Positions 1 to 8,299 of a DNA stretch of 64,000 nt are shown in pieces (the stretch's first letter is position 1; each line of letters opens with the position of its first letter). The notes under the pieces were generated by a model. The model worked only from the letters and a program-made list of their open reading frames with translations. It had not been told where the DNA came from and ran no database searches. The position numbers and the translations under genes are program-made. This stretch comes from CAZWLY01 sp964634465 (GTDB lineage Bacteria; Desulfobacterota; Desulfarculia; G963662305): NCBI GenBank assembly GCA_964634465.1, contig CAZWLY010000001.1, forward strand, positions 124,001-188,000, written 5' to 3'.

Positions 1-2836
1 CCAGGGAGAGGATGACCGAGGTCATGATGATCAACGGCTGGGAGACCGAGTTGAACTGGTTGACCAGGATCAAGACGATCAGGAACAGGGCGGCCAGGAG
101 AGCCTTGGTCAGAAACGACTCGGCCTCCTGCTGCTCCTCGAACTCGCCGGTGAATTTGACCGAGTAACCGGGCGGGAGCTTCAGATCGGCCAGCAGCTTC
201 TCGGCCTGGGCCCTCACCACCGGGCCGGGAATCTGATCCTCGTCCACGTTCGCCTTGACCGTCACCGTCCGATTGTGATTGATCCGGTTGATCCGACCCA
301 GACCGCCGGTGATGTGGAACTTGGCCACGGTGGACAACGGCACCAGTTGGCCCGAGCCGGTGGGGATCAGAAGCTCTCTCAACACGTCGGTCTCCCGGCG
401 TTTCCACTCGGGGAGCTGGACGGTGATGTCGTAATCATCGTCGCCCTCGCGGAAGCTGGATACCTTGAGGCCGTTGAAGCCGACCTTGAGCGCGAAGCCG
501 ATGACCTCGGTGGACAGGCCGAGAAGGGCCGCCTTCTGGCGATCGATCTTGACTTCCACCGTGGGCGAGCCGGCCACGTAGTCGTCCCGGATGTCTTTGA
601 CGAAGGGGATCTTTTCCAGGACCTGCCTGATCTTGTGGGCGATGGCCCCCAGGACGGCGAAGTTGTCGCCGGTGATCTCGATGTTGATCGGCGCGCCGGT
701 CGGCGGCCCGTGCTCCTGCTCGGCCACGGAGATCCGGGCGCCTGGAATCATGGTCGCCCGGCGGCGAATCTCCTCCATGGTCTTGGTCGAATTCTCCACC
801 CGGTCCTCCAGGTCGTAGAACTGGACGCCGATGTGGTTGGGCGAATTCTGCTCGAAAACCGATCCGCCGCCCGGTCGGGCCACGGTGCGGGCGTAAATGT
901 GCTCCACGTTGGGCAGGTCGGTGATTCCGACCACCTTCTGGCCCCGGCGCAGGGTGTGGTTCTTCTTGCCGTCGTTGGTCCGGAAGCACTCGTAGGGATC
1001 GGCGTCGGGCGGCGGCAATTGGCCGTTGAGGTTACCGCAGATGGCCGTCTCCACCTGGCGGGCGAGCCGGTCCGAGTATTCTAGGTCGGCCCCTTCGGGC
1101 ATATCCAGGTTGATGTAGATGCCCTGGGGGTCGATGGCGGGGAAGAACTCGACCGGCTTCTGAAGGCCGACCTCCAGGAGCCAGACCTGGACCAGAATGA
1201 CGAGGATCATGAACGAGGCGACCAGGACGGCCAGGCGGTGGTTCAGGGCCCCGTTCAAGATGCGCCGGTAGGCCCTGAGGATGAAGCCCCGGACCTCGAT
1301 CGGTCGCTCGCCGGCCTTCTCGATCTCCTCGGCGCTGACCTTTCCGGCCGCCGTCCGGACGTGGGGCGACCGCCGCAGAAAGATGGCCGCCAGGGCCGGG
1401 TTGATGACCATGGCCACGAACAGCGACGAGCCCAGGGTGATGATGAGCGTCATGGGCAGGTACTTCATGAACTCGCCCATGATGCCCGGCCAGAACAACA
1501 GGGGGAAGAAGGCGGCCAGGGTGGTCGCGGTCGAGCCGATGACCGGGTAGGCCACCTCGCCGGTCGCCTTTTTGGCCGCCTTGAGACGCGGCACGCCCTG
1601 CTCCATGTAGCGGTAGATGTTCTCGACGATGACGATGGCGTTATCGACCAGCATGCCCAACGCCAGCGTCAGCGAGAAGAGGACGACCATGTTCAGGGTG
1701 ATGCCCAGGGCGTGGAGGATGGAGAACGACAGGAACATCGAGAACGGAATGGCCATGGAGACCAGGAGCGCGTTTCTGAAGCCCATGACGAAGAAGAGGA
1801 CCAGGACGACCAGGATCAGTCCGGTGATGATGTTGTTCTCCAGGTCGGAGACCATCAGGCGGACCTTTTTGGCCTGATCCATCAGCCGGGTGATCTCGGT
1901 TCCCTTGGGCCAGGTCGGCTTCCTGGCCTCGATGACCTTGTCCACCTCGTTGACGATGCGGACGATGTTCTCGCCGGTGCGCTTCTTGATCTGGATGTTG
2001 ACCGCCCGCTTGCCGTCCAGGCGGGAGCGGCTGGTCTCTTCCTTGAACCCGTCCACCACACGGGCGACGTCCTTCAGGTAGACCGGCCGGCCCTGGTGCA
2101 GGCCGACCACCAGGCCGTAGATTTCGTCCGGCGTCTTGAACTCGCCCGGCACCCTGAGCTGGAAGCGGCCGTCGCCCATCCGGATCGCTCCGCCGGAGAC
2201 GTTGGTGTTCTCCTGGGTGATAACCTTCTGGAGGCTCAGGATCGAGATGCCGTAGTAGGCCAGTTTGTCGGTGTAGGGCTCGACCCTGATCTCCCGCTCC
2301 AAACCTCCGGTCACCTCGGCCTCCAGCACGCCGGGGATGGACTCGATGTCTTCTTCCAGGTCCTTGGCGATCTCCTTGAGCCGGACCAGGGAGGTGGTGC
2401 CCGACAGGGACAGGACCAGGATCGGCATCTCCGAGATGTTCAGCTCGATGACCTGGGGTTCGTCCTCCAGGTCGCTGGGCAGGTCGGGCCGGGCCTCGTC
2501 CACCTTGTCCTTGACCTTGATCCGGACCTCGTCGATATCGGTGCCGGTGATGAACTCAATGATGATCGACGAGTGGCCGGTGGTGGAGACCGACTGGATT
2601 TTCTTGACGTTTTCCAGCCCCTTGAGCTTCTTCTCGATGGGGATGGTGATCGTCTTTTCGATGTCGGCCGGCGAGACGCCCGGGTAATTGGTCGAGATGA
2701 AGATGTAGGGGATGGTGATGTCCGGAGACGACTCCCGCGGCAGGAGACGGTAGGCCGTCAACCCGAAAACCATGATGACCAGGGCCAGAATGAAGACGCT
2801 GGTCCGTTTGTCGACAGCTTTGTCCGAGATTATCAT
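1..2836 (-). CDS. RND-family efflux permease (AcrB/HAE1 type), 3' end missing
   Basis: This is the inner-membrane proton-driven pump of a tripartite efflux system. Reading the minus strand from the ATG at 2836 gives about 945 codons with no stop before the window edge, so roughly the last 100 residues of a typical ~1,050-residue pump are missing. Visible features are the N-terminal membrane anchor (KRTSVFILALVIMVFGL), the periplasmic porter domain, and the TM4 motif GMLVDNAIVIVEN, which carries the acidic proton-relay residue in a D-N form. A second periplasmic repeat follows, and the protein breaks off in LVNQFNSVSQPLIIM. The start overlaps the adaptor stop as ATGA, so the two are translationally coupled. 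The substrate cannot be told. The family call is strong. Confidence 0.93.
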   Translation of the reverse strand, partial: MIISDKAVDKRTSVFILALVIMVFGLTAYRLLPRESSPDITIPYIFISTNYPGVSPADIEKTITIPIEKKLKGLENVKKIQSVSTTGHSSIIIEFITGTDIDEVRIKVKDKVDEARPDLPSDLEDEPQVIELNISEMPILVLSLSGTTSLVRLKEIAKDLEEDIESIPGVLEAEVTGGLEREIRVEPYTDKLAYYGISILSLQKVITQENTNVSGGAIRMGDGRFQLRVPGEFKTPDEIYGLVVGLHQGRPVYLKDVARVVDGFKEETSRSRLDGKRAVNIQIKKRTGENIVRIVNEVDKVIEARKPTWPKGTEITRLMDQAKKVRLMVSDLENNIITGLILVVLVLFFVMGFRNALLVSMAIPFSMFLSFSILHALGITLNMVVLFSLTLALGMLVDNAIVIVENIYRYMEQGVPRLKAAKKATGEVAYPVIGSTATTLAAFFPLLFWPGIMGEFMKYLPMTLIITLGSSLFVAMVINPALAAIFLRRSPHVRTAAGKVSAEEIEKAGERPIEVRGFILRAYRRILNGALNHRLAVLVASFMILVILVQVWLLEVGLQKPVEFFPAIDPQGIYINLDMPEGADLEYSDRLARQVETAICGNLNGQLPPPDADPYECFRTNDGKKNHTLRRGQKVVGITDLPNVEHIYARTVARPGGGSVFEQNSPNHIGVQFYDLEDRVENSTKTMEEIRRRATMIPGARISVAEQEHGPPTGAPINIEITGDNFAVLGAIAHKIRQVLEKIPFVKDIRDDYVAGSPTVEVKIDRQKAALLGLSTEVIGFALKVGFNGLKVSSFREGDDDYDITVQLPEWKRRETDVLRELLIPTGSGQLVPLSTVAKFHITGGLGRINRINHNRTVTVKANVDEDQIPGPVVRAQAEKLLADLKLPPGYSVKFTGEFEEQQEAESFLTKALLAALFLIVLILVNQFNSVSQPLIIMTSVILSL

Positions 2837-3975
2837 TGGGCGAAGATCTCTTTGGCGCTGGTGATCGTCTTGAGCGCCTCGATCCGCTGGCCGTCCTCCA
2901 ACAGCCGGTGGCCGACCACGACCACCTTGTCGCCGGGGAAGAGGCCGTGACGGACCTGGACCTCCCAACCGTCCAGGATGCCCAGGACCACCGGCCGCTT
3001 TTCGGCCACGCCGTTGTTATCGACGAAGACGAACTTCTCGCCGCCTTGGGTGATGATGGTGTAGAGCGGTACGGCCAAGGCGTTTTCCTGGACGCTCTTG
3101 ACCAGTTCCACCCGGGCGAACATGCCGGGGAAGATGCGGCCGTCGGGATTGGGTACGGCCAGCTCCAGGTTGTAGAGCCGGGCCAGCGAGGCCGGTTTGC
3201 GAGACAGAAAGACCTTGCGGCCCTTGACCTTGAGTCCGCCCAGGGCCTCGATGGTGATGTCGGCTTCCTTGAGGTCGAACACGGCCGCGACGTCGCTCTC
3301 CGGCACGCCCACGGTGACCTTGACCGTGTCGAACATCAACAGTTGGCAGATCTCGGTCCGCACGCCGACCAGATCGCCTTCTTTCGATTTGAGCTGGTTG
3401 AGTTGACCGGAGATGGGAGCCTTGATGGTCGTTCTCTCCAGGGCCAGCTTGGCGTCGTTGAGCTGGGCGGTCAGGTCCTTGAGTTGGGCCTCGATGCTCT
3501 CCAGTTTGGAGCGGGCGGCGACCCGTTTTTTGGCCAGGGCTTCGATGCGCTTGTATTCGGCCTTGGCGTAGCGATAGTTGGCCCGAACCCGGGCCAGCCT
3601 GGCCCGGTAGGTGCGATCGTCCAATTTGACGATGGGTTGGCCCTTTTTGACCATCTGGCCCTCTTTGACCAGCACCTTGACGATCCGGCCGGGTACCTCG
3701 GCCCGGACCCAGAGCTCCTCGAAGGGTTCCACCGTGGCCGGCAGGTTGATCTTGTCCTTGAGGGTCCGGGGGATCATCTCCAACAGGATGACCTTGGTCG
3801 GCGGGGCCTCGGCCTTGAGGGAGGCCTTCTTTTCCGCCGCCAGGCGGGCCTTTTTCTGACTGACCTGGTTGCCCAGGTTCAACACGACCAACAAAATGGC
3901 GCCGACGATGAGCCACGGGATGAGACCCCAGACGAATCTTAGCGCTCTGTGCTTCCTCGGTTCTTTGTCTGCCAT
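2833..3975 (-). CDS. RND efflux periplasmic adaptor (HlyD/MFP family)
   Basis: Membrane-fusion protein linking the inner-membrane RND pump to an outer-membrane channel. The protein has about 380 residues: an N-terminal membrane anchor (WGLIPWLIVGAILLVVLNL), a first lipoyl half around VRAEVPGRIVKVLVKEGQMV, an alpha-helical hairpin rich in Arg, Lys and Glu, a second lipoyl half (TTIKAPISGQLNQL) and beta-barrel plus membrane-proximal domains. An ATG at 3975 is preferred over the TTG six bases upstream because it lies 6-8 nt behind a weak GAG. It sits 12 nt after tetR and overlaps the pump gene by 4 nt. No outer-membrane factor gene is present in the window. Confidence 0.92.
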   Translation of the reverse strand: MADKEPRKHRALRFVWGLIPWLIVGAILLVVLNLGNQVSQKKARLAAEKKASLKAEAPPTKVILLEMIPRTLKDKINLPATVEPFEELWVRAEVPGRIVKVLVKEGQMVKKGQPIVKLDDRTYRARLARVRANYRYAKAEYKRIEALAKKRVAARSKLESIEAQLKDLTAQLNDAKLALERTTIKAPISGQLNQLKSKEGDLVGVRTEICQLLMFDTVKVTVGVPESDVAAVFDLKEADITIEALGGLKVKGRKVFLSRKPASLARLYNLELAVPNPDGRIFPGMFARVELVKSVQENALAVPLYTIITQGGEKFVFVDNNGVAEKRPVVLGILDGWEVQVRHGLFPGDKVVVVGHRLLEDGQRIEALKTITSAKEIFAQ

Positions 3976-3987
3976 CGTCAACTCGTT

Positions 3988-4545
3988 CTAGTCGCCCGAG
4001 ATGAGCGAATTTATCAAGGTTGTCAAGTAGCGCCGCCAGTCGAAATCGGGATCGACGGCGGTGTGAATCAACAGGCCGATCTCCGTTTCGGCCAACAGCC
4101 AGGCCGCCTCATCGACGCCCAAGGCGCCGGCGTGACGGGGCCGGCGGAACTTGAGCGGGCGCTCGATGATCTTTCGCAGCCTGGGTTGAGCCTCCCGGTG
4201 GACGCTGACGATTCTCTTGATGAGGTCCAGGTCGAGGGCGAAACTGCCGTGCTTCATCTCCCGCCGGGCGTCGATTACAGTTTGCAGAAACCACAGCATG
4301 CCTTCGGTCAGGCGTGCGGCCGGCCTGCCCGGCTTGGCGACGGTAGCCTCCAAATCGTTGAGCAACTCGTCCCGTCGGCGGCTGATCAGCTCGATCAGGA
4401 TGTCGTCCTTGGACTTGAAATGAAGATATATCGAGCCCTTGGCGATGCCGGCGGCCTGGGCGATCTCGGCCACGGTGGTCTTTTTGAAACCGAATCTGAT
4501 GAACAGTTTTTCGGCTTCACTCAGAATTTGTTCTTTGACGCCCAT
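3988..4545 (-). CDS. TetR/AcrR-family transcriptional regulator
   Basis: DNA-binding repressor of 185 residues. The N-terminal helix-turn-helix is clear (TVAEIAQAAGIAKGSIYLHF, about residues 24-43), followed by the KSKDDIL linker typical of the family. The C-terminal ligand-binding half is not recognisable beyond being helical. It is the first gene of the tetR-hlyD-RND operon, so it is probably a local repressor of the pump and of itself. A candidate operator overlaps its upstream region. AGAGGG lies almost directly against the ATG, giving a tight ribosome-binding spacing. Confidence 0.9.
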   Translation of the reverse strand: MGVKEQILSEAEKLFIRFGFKKTTVAEIAQAAGIAKGSIYLHFKSKDDILIELISRRRDELLNDLEATVAKPGRPAARLTEGMLWFLQTVIDARREMKHGSFALDLDLIKRIVSVHREAQPRLRKIIERPLKFRRPRHAGALGVDEAAWLLAETEIGLLIHTAVDPDFDWRRYLTTLINSLISGD

Positions 4546-4551
4546 TCCCTC

Positions 4552-4582
4552 TGACCAATGACCAAATTGGTATTCCGGTCAA
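4552..4582. promoter_or_regulatory. Putative TetR operator and tetR -35 box
   Basis: The region directly upstream of tetR holds a perfect 11-base palindrome (ACCAAATTGGT, 4561-4571) nested between outer arms TGACC (4552-4556) and GGTCA (4577-4581). On the minus strand TTGACC at 4582-4577 can serve as a -35 box for tetR, so a bound repressor would block transcription. That the site binds this TetR is inferred from position and symmetry. Confidence 0.45.
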
Positions 4583-4635
4583 CATAAGGTCGCCTCCGGC
4601 GGTTGTCAAGTCGTATTTTGCCGGTCTCCACCGGA

Positions 4636-4663
4636 TTGACCGCGCCGCGGCCGGTGTGATACT
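4636..4663 (+). promoter_or_regulatory. Sigma-70-type promoter for the membrane-flavodoxin-SCP2 gene
   Basis: TTGACC (4636-4641), a 16-nt spacer and GATACT (4658-4663), with an upstream TG giving an extended -10 (TGTGATACT). The expected transcription start lies about 20 nt before the TTG start codon, which has GGAGG at 4677-4681. Confidence 0.55.
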
Positions 4664-4686
4664 TTCTTGGCGGGTCGGAGGCTGAA

Positions 4687-6420
4687 TTGACAAAAAAGTT
4701 GTATTTTAGAGGCGGAGTTTGGCCGGCCCTGGTCTTCCTCTTGTTGTCTCATCTGGGTTACCTGCCGGGCTCCGGCGCCATTCTTTTGGCTCTGGCTTAC
4801 GGGGCCGTCTACCTTGTCGTCGCCGGCCGGGCCGGTGAGATCGGGCCGACCGACTACGGGCTGGTCGTCTTTTTGGCCGCGGTCGGGAGCGGGCTCACCT
4901 TGGCCCCGGAGACCGGTCGCCGCCTGGTTGCGTCCTACTTCTTTTTCGGGCTCTATTCGGCGATCTTCCTCTCTCTGACCGTACCGCTCTGGCTGGGATT
5001 GGAGACCTTGAGCGGCGAGGACGACTACGAGCTCGGCCTGGCCGCCGGCCGGGCCGAACGCCAGCAACGGGCGCTTTGGGCCGGCATCTTTCTGGCCTCG
5101 GCGCTGTTGTCCCTGAAATCGGGGATGGTCTTCAAGGTTCTCATCCCTCTCGCCCTGTTCGCCTTTGTCGGCCTGCCGCTCAGCCACTACTTCCGACCCC
5201 GGCCCAACCGGCGGGTGGCCCGGCCGGCGGCCGTGGTCGAGCCGCCTCGGTCCGACGCCGCCCTGAGTCCCAGATCGGAGGCCGAAGAGACGGCCGCGCT
5301 CGAACTGGGGCCGGTCGCCCAGGCGCTGGTCGTCCAGGGCAGCCCCAGGGGCGAGGGCGGGGTGACCGAGCTGGTGTCGATCCCCTTCGTGGCCGGGCTC
5401 AAGGCCGAGGGGGTCGAGGTGGAAGTCGTCCACCTCAAGGACAAGGACATCAAGCCCTGTGACGGAGATTTCACCTGTTGGGTCCAGACGCCGGGCCGCT
5501 GCCACCACGACGACGACATGGCCGACCTCCAAAAAAAGCTGGTCGAAACCGATCTGGTCGTATTAGCGGCGCCGCTCCAGTTCGGCTCGGTGCCGGGCCT
5601 GATGAAAGACTTCCTCGATCGCTGCCTGCCCATGTGGGAACCTTGGGCGGTCGCCCATCCCGGCGGCGGCACCTATCGGCCGCCGAGGGCGGGCGCCCTT
5701 TTCGGCCGGCGGTTGCTTCTTCTGGCCGTGGGCTCCATGCCCTCCGAGCGGGAGTTCGCTCCGCTCATCGCCCTGGCCGAAGAGTTGGCCCGGCTGGGCG
5801 ACACGCCGCTGGTCGGGCGGTTGATTCGCCCCTCGGCCGACCTGTTGCTCCTGGGCCAATGGCTGGGGCGAACCTCGGAGCAGGTTCAGAGGGCGCTTTT
5901 CGCCGCCGGCCGCGAGGTGGCCAGACGCGGCGCGGTCAGCGCCGAGACCGAGGCTTTGGTTCGGGGGCCGCTCTTTCGCGACGAGGCCGCCTTCAGACTG
6001 GCGGCGAACATCTTCTGGGAGACCTGGCAGGACTACTGCGCCGCCCGGCGGGCCGGGGTGGAACTGCCCGACCTGGCCGCATTCCTGGCCCACGACGTCC
6101 GTCTCGGCCTGGCCAGCATGGTCCTGACCTTCGACCCGGCCCAACTCGCCGGGCAGGAGTTGACTTTTCAGTTCAACCTCTCCGGCCGCCAGCCGGGCCA
6201 GTGGTACTTGAAGATGAAGAACGGCCGCTGCACCCTCCACGAAGGGTGGGCCGTTGTCAGCGACATCGTCATCCACTCGCCCTCCGAGGTCTGGGTCGCC
6301 CTGGCCAGGGGCGAAATCAAGGCCTCCCAGGCCATTGCCGACGGTCACATCCGCCTGGAGGGCCAGACCGAACTCTTGGATGACATGCCCCGGCTGTTCG
6401 GTTGGATCGAAAAACGTTGA
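4687..6420 (+). CDS. Membrane-anchored flavodoxin-fold / SCP2-domain fusion protein
   Basis: A 577-residue three-part protein. Residues about 10-165 hold four to five hydrophobic segments. After a Pro/Arg-rich linker, residues about 205-440 form an NADPH-dependent FMN reductase-like flavodoxin fold (ALVVQGSPRGEGGVTELV). It has the family's cysteine region as KPC-DGDFTCW-TPGRC-DDDM, with C258, C264 and C272; the usual GC pair is GD here. Residues about 465-577 resemble an SCP2 sterol-carrier domain (QFNLSGRQPGQWYLKMKNGR). The TTG start is supported by GGAGG five bases upstream and by the promoter just before it. It probably couples flavin redox chemistry to a hydrophobic ligand at the membrane, but no substrate can be named. 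I do not recognise this exact architecture. Confidence 0.75.
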   Translation: MTKKLYFRGGVWPALVFLLLSHLGYLPGSGAILLALAYGAVYLVVAGRAGEIGPTDYGLVVFLAAVGSGLTLAPETGRRLVASYFFFGLYSAIFLSLTVPLWLGLETLSGEDDYELGLAAGRAERQQRALWAGIFLASALLSLKSGMVFKVLIPLALFAFVGLPLSHYFRPRPNRRVARPAAVVEPPRSDAALSPRSEAEETAALELGPVAQALVVQGSPRGEGGVTELVSIPFVAGLKAEGVEVEVVHLKDKDIKPCDGDFTCWVQTPGRCHHDDDMADLQKKLVETDLVVLAAPLQFGSVPGLMKDFLDRCLPMWEPWAVAHPGGGTYRPPRAGALFGRRLLLLAVGSMPSEREFAPLIALAEELARLGDTPLVGRLIRPSADLLLLGQWLGRTSEQVQRALFAAGREVARRGAVSAETEALVRGPLFRDEAAFRLAANIFWETWQDYCAARRAGVELPDLAAFLAHDVRLGLASMVLTFDPAQLAGQELTFQFNLSGRQPGQWYLKMKNGRCTLHEGWAVVSDIVIHSPSEVWVALARGEIKASQAIADGHIRLEGQTELLDDMPRLFGWIEKR

Positions 6421-6449
6421 ATCGACCACCCCGGCGCAAACGGCGCGAG

Positions 6450-6550
6450 GGGCCGGCGGCGGCAGGCGGGGGGCGTTCTTCTTGGCCGCGAGAGTGGGGG
6501 GATGTCCCGCTGGGAGAGATGAACCTCCGCAGGGGCGCGAACAGTGCTAT
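6450..6550 (-). repeat. Dispersed intergenic repeat, copy 1 (inverted relative to copy at 18780)
   Basis: Read on the minus strand, this stretch closely resembles 18780-18885 on the plus strand. The best block includes GCGGC-AAGAAGAAC, then a C-run, then CTGCCGCCGC, with about 36 of 40 bases alike by eye allowing single-base gaps. A weaker match extends through a TCAT-CTC segment and CCCCTG. Both copies lie in intergenic DNA. Confidence 0.45.
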
Positions 6551-6553
6551 AAT
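6545..6553 (+). promoter_or_regulatory. Extended -10 promoter element (TGCTATAAT)
   Basis: A consensus TATAAT at 6548-6553 preceded by TGC, an extended -10. No good -35 is visible at 16-18 nt. It would give a leader of roughly 90 nt before the small gene at 6651. Confidence 0.45.
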
Positions 6554-6650
6554 TTAACTTCCGCCGCTCGGCGGCGGGTCGTCTTGGGGGGAATCGGGCG
6601 CTTTTCGAGTAGCTGTGAGCAGACGCTGACCTGTTGGCGGGGGGAAGCCC

Positions 6651-6959
6651 ATGTTCTTTTTCGGCCGGAGAAACATGGTCCAACGAGAGAGCCGGAAGAT
6701 CAACGCCCGGATCAAGAAGCTTCGCCGACTCTACGCCAAGATGGAACTCAGGGGGTGCGCCAGCGACGCCGAGCTCAGGGCCAAGGAGGCCGAGCTGGAC
6801 GCCATCCGCGACGAGATACTCCGGCTCCAGAACGCCCGGGAGAAGCTGTGGTCCTCCCACCTGATCCGGGATCGGCTCCAGGACGAGGCGGCCGGCCTCC
6901 CCGAAGCTAAGAGAGAACCCGGCCGATCAGCTTCTCTCCCTGACGAGCGACGATCTTGA
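6651..6959 (+). CDS. Small charged coiled-coil protein, unknown function
   Basis: A 102-residue basic, helical protein. The middle (MVQRESRKINARIKKLRRLY through DEILRLQNAREKLW) has the charge and leucine spacing of a coiled coil. The ATG at 6651 has GGGGA five bases upstream; a second ATG at 6675 would remove an FFFGRRN lead. The last 53 nt overlap the 3' end of mtaB on the opposite strand, so the C-terminal tail (EPGRSASLPDERRS) may be non-essential. I do not recognise a family. It is kept as a gene because of the ribosome-binding site, the upstream TATAAT and the coherent helix. Confidence 0.55.
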   Translation: MFFFGRRNMVQRESRKINARIKKLRRLYAKMELRGCASDAELRAKEAELDAIRDEILRLQNAREKLWSSHLIRDRLQDEAAGLPEAKREPGRSASLPDERRS

Positions 6960-8199
6960 CCTTGACCCGCCGATTCATCAACGCCTCGGCGTCGTCGATG
7001 AGCACCGAGGCGTAGGCGGGCGTCAGCCCGGTCAGGAGGCCGGTTTCGGCGTCCCGCCGCCCTTCGACGACGATCTCGGTCTCCCGGCCGACCAGTTGGG
7101 CCAGAAAGGCCCGCCTTTTTTTCCGGCCCAGTTCTCTCAACAGCTTGGCCCGCTCATTCACCACGGCCGGATCGACCCGGCCGCTCAGTCCGGCCGCCTT
7201 GGTGCCCGGTCGGGGCGAGAAGGGGAAGACGTGGAGGTAGTCGAGCGCCAGTTCCTCGACGAAGTGGTAGCTCCGTTCAAAGGCGGCCTCGTCCTCACCG
7301 GGGAAGCCGACCATGACGTCCGCGCCGATGGCCGCTTCGGGCAGACGGGCCCTGATTCGGGCCACTACCTCGGCGTAGGCGGCCGGACCGTAGGGCCGGT
7401 TCATGGCTTCGAGCACGCCGGCGTCGCCGGATTGCAGCGGCAAATGGAAGTGGGGGCAGAACCGGTTGGAGGCCGCGGCCGTTTCGAGGAGCTCGTCGCT
7501 GATCTCGCTCGGCTCCACCGAGGACAGCCTGAGCCGGGGCCCGGTCTCATCGGCCAGGAGCGCCTTGACCAAAGCGGTCAGGTCGGTCGGCGGATCGAGG
7601 TCCTGGCCGTAGAAGCCGAGATGGACGCCGGTCAGGACGATCTCTTCGTACCCGGCCTCGGCCAGTTCGCCGGCCGCGGCCAGGGCCCGGTCGAAGGCCA
7701 GACTCCGCGATCGCCCCCTGGCCAGCCGGACCCGGCAGTAGGCGCAGGCGTTGTTGCAGCCGTCCTGGACCTTCAACAGCGCCCGGGAGCGACCCTGGAG
7801 CGGCGCCGGGCCGAAGTCGGAGAACTCCCGGCCGGGCTTGGTCGCGGCCGCGCCCGACCTTCCGGCGGCGAGGAGTTCGCCCAGTCGGGTCTGGTCGGCC
7901 GGGCCGATGACCAGATCTACGCCTTCGAGTCCGGCCAGATCGTCGGTTTCCAACTGGGCCAGGCAGCCGGCGGCGATTACCGTCGCCCCTGGATGCTCAC
8001 GGACCGCCCGCCGAAGAAGCTGGCGGGACTGCTTGTCCGCCTTGTGGGTGACGGTGCAGGTGTTGACCACCACCACCCCAGCCGGACCGCCGTCCTCGGC
8101 CGGACTGTAGCCGGCCGCCGCCAGCGAGCGTTCCATGACCGCCGAGTCGAACTGATTGGCCCGGCAGCCGAGAGTGATGATCCGGTAGGTCTTTTTCAT
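6907..8199 (-). CDS. mtaB: tRNA t6A37 methylthiotransferase MtaB
   Basis: Radical SAM enzyme that adds a methylthio group to t6A37 in tRNAs reading ANN codons. It has 430 residues: an N-terminal UPF0004 domain with cluster cysteines C12 (LGCRANQFDS), C48 (NTCTV) and C79 (AAGCL), the radical SAM motif C148-x3-C152-x2-C155 (DGCNNACAYCRVRLARG), and a C-terminal TRAM-like domain. The CRVRLARGRSRS pattern fits MtaB rather than MiaB or RimO. It shares strand and neighbourhood with mnmA, another tRNA modification enzyme, with about 100 nt between them. Confidence 0.92.
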   Translation of the reverse strand: MKKTYRIITLGCRANQFDSAVMERSLAAAGYSPAEDGGPAGVVVVNTCTVTHKADKQSRQLLRRAVREHPGATVIAAGCLAQLETDDLAGLEGVDLVIGPADQTRLGELLAAGRSGAAATKPGREFSDFGPAPLQGRSRALLKVQDGCNNACAYCRVRLARGRSRSLAFDRALAAAGELAEAGYEEIVLTGVHLGFYGQDLDPPTDLTALVKALLADETGPRLRLSSVEPSEISDELLETAAASNRFCPHFHLPLQSGDAGVLEAMNRPYGPAAYAEVVARIRARLPEAAIGADVMVGFPGEDEAAFERSYHFVEELALDYLHVFPFSPRPGTKAAGLSGRVDPAVVNERAKLLRELGRKKRRAFLAQLVGRETEIVVEGRRDAETGLLTGLTPAYASVLIDDAEALMNRRVKVKIVARQGEKLIGRVLS

Positions 8200-8299
8200 T
8201 CGTTGTCGGTGTGGGGAGCTCGTTGAAAAACGGCTTCCCCCGGCTCCTTCGAGAACTTGTCGTTCGCCTTGGGGACGGCTTTCTGGTTAAACCGGTATC

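Noticed and set aside
1238..2950. Long plus-strand open frame (570 codons) opposite the RND pump
   Set aside because: Asp/Gly/His-rich antisense frame of a high-GC gene; the minus-strand frame encodes a clear RND pump throughout.
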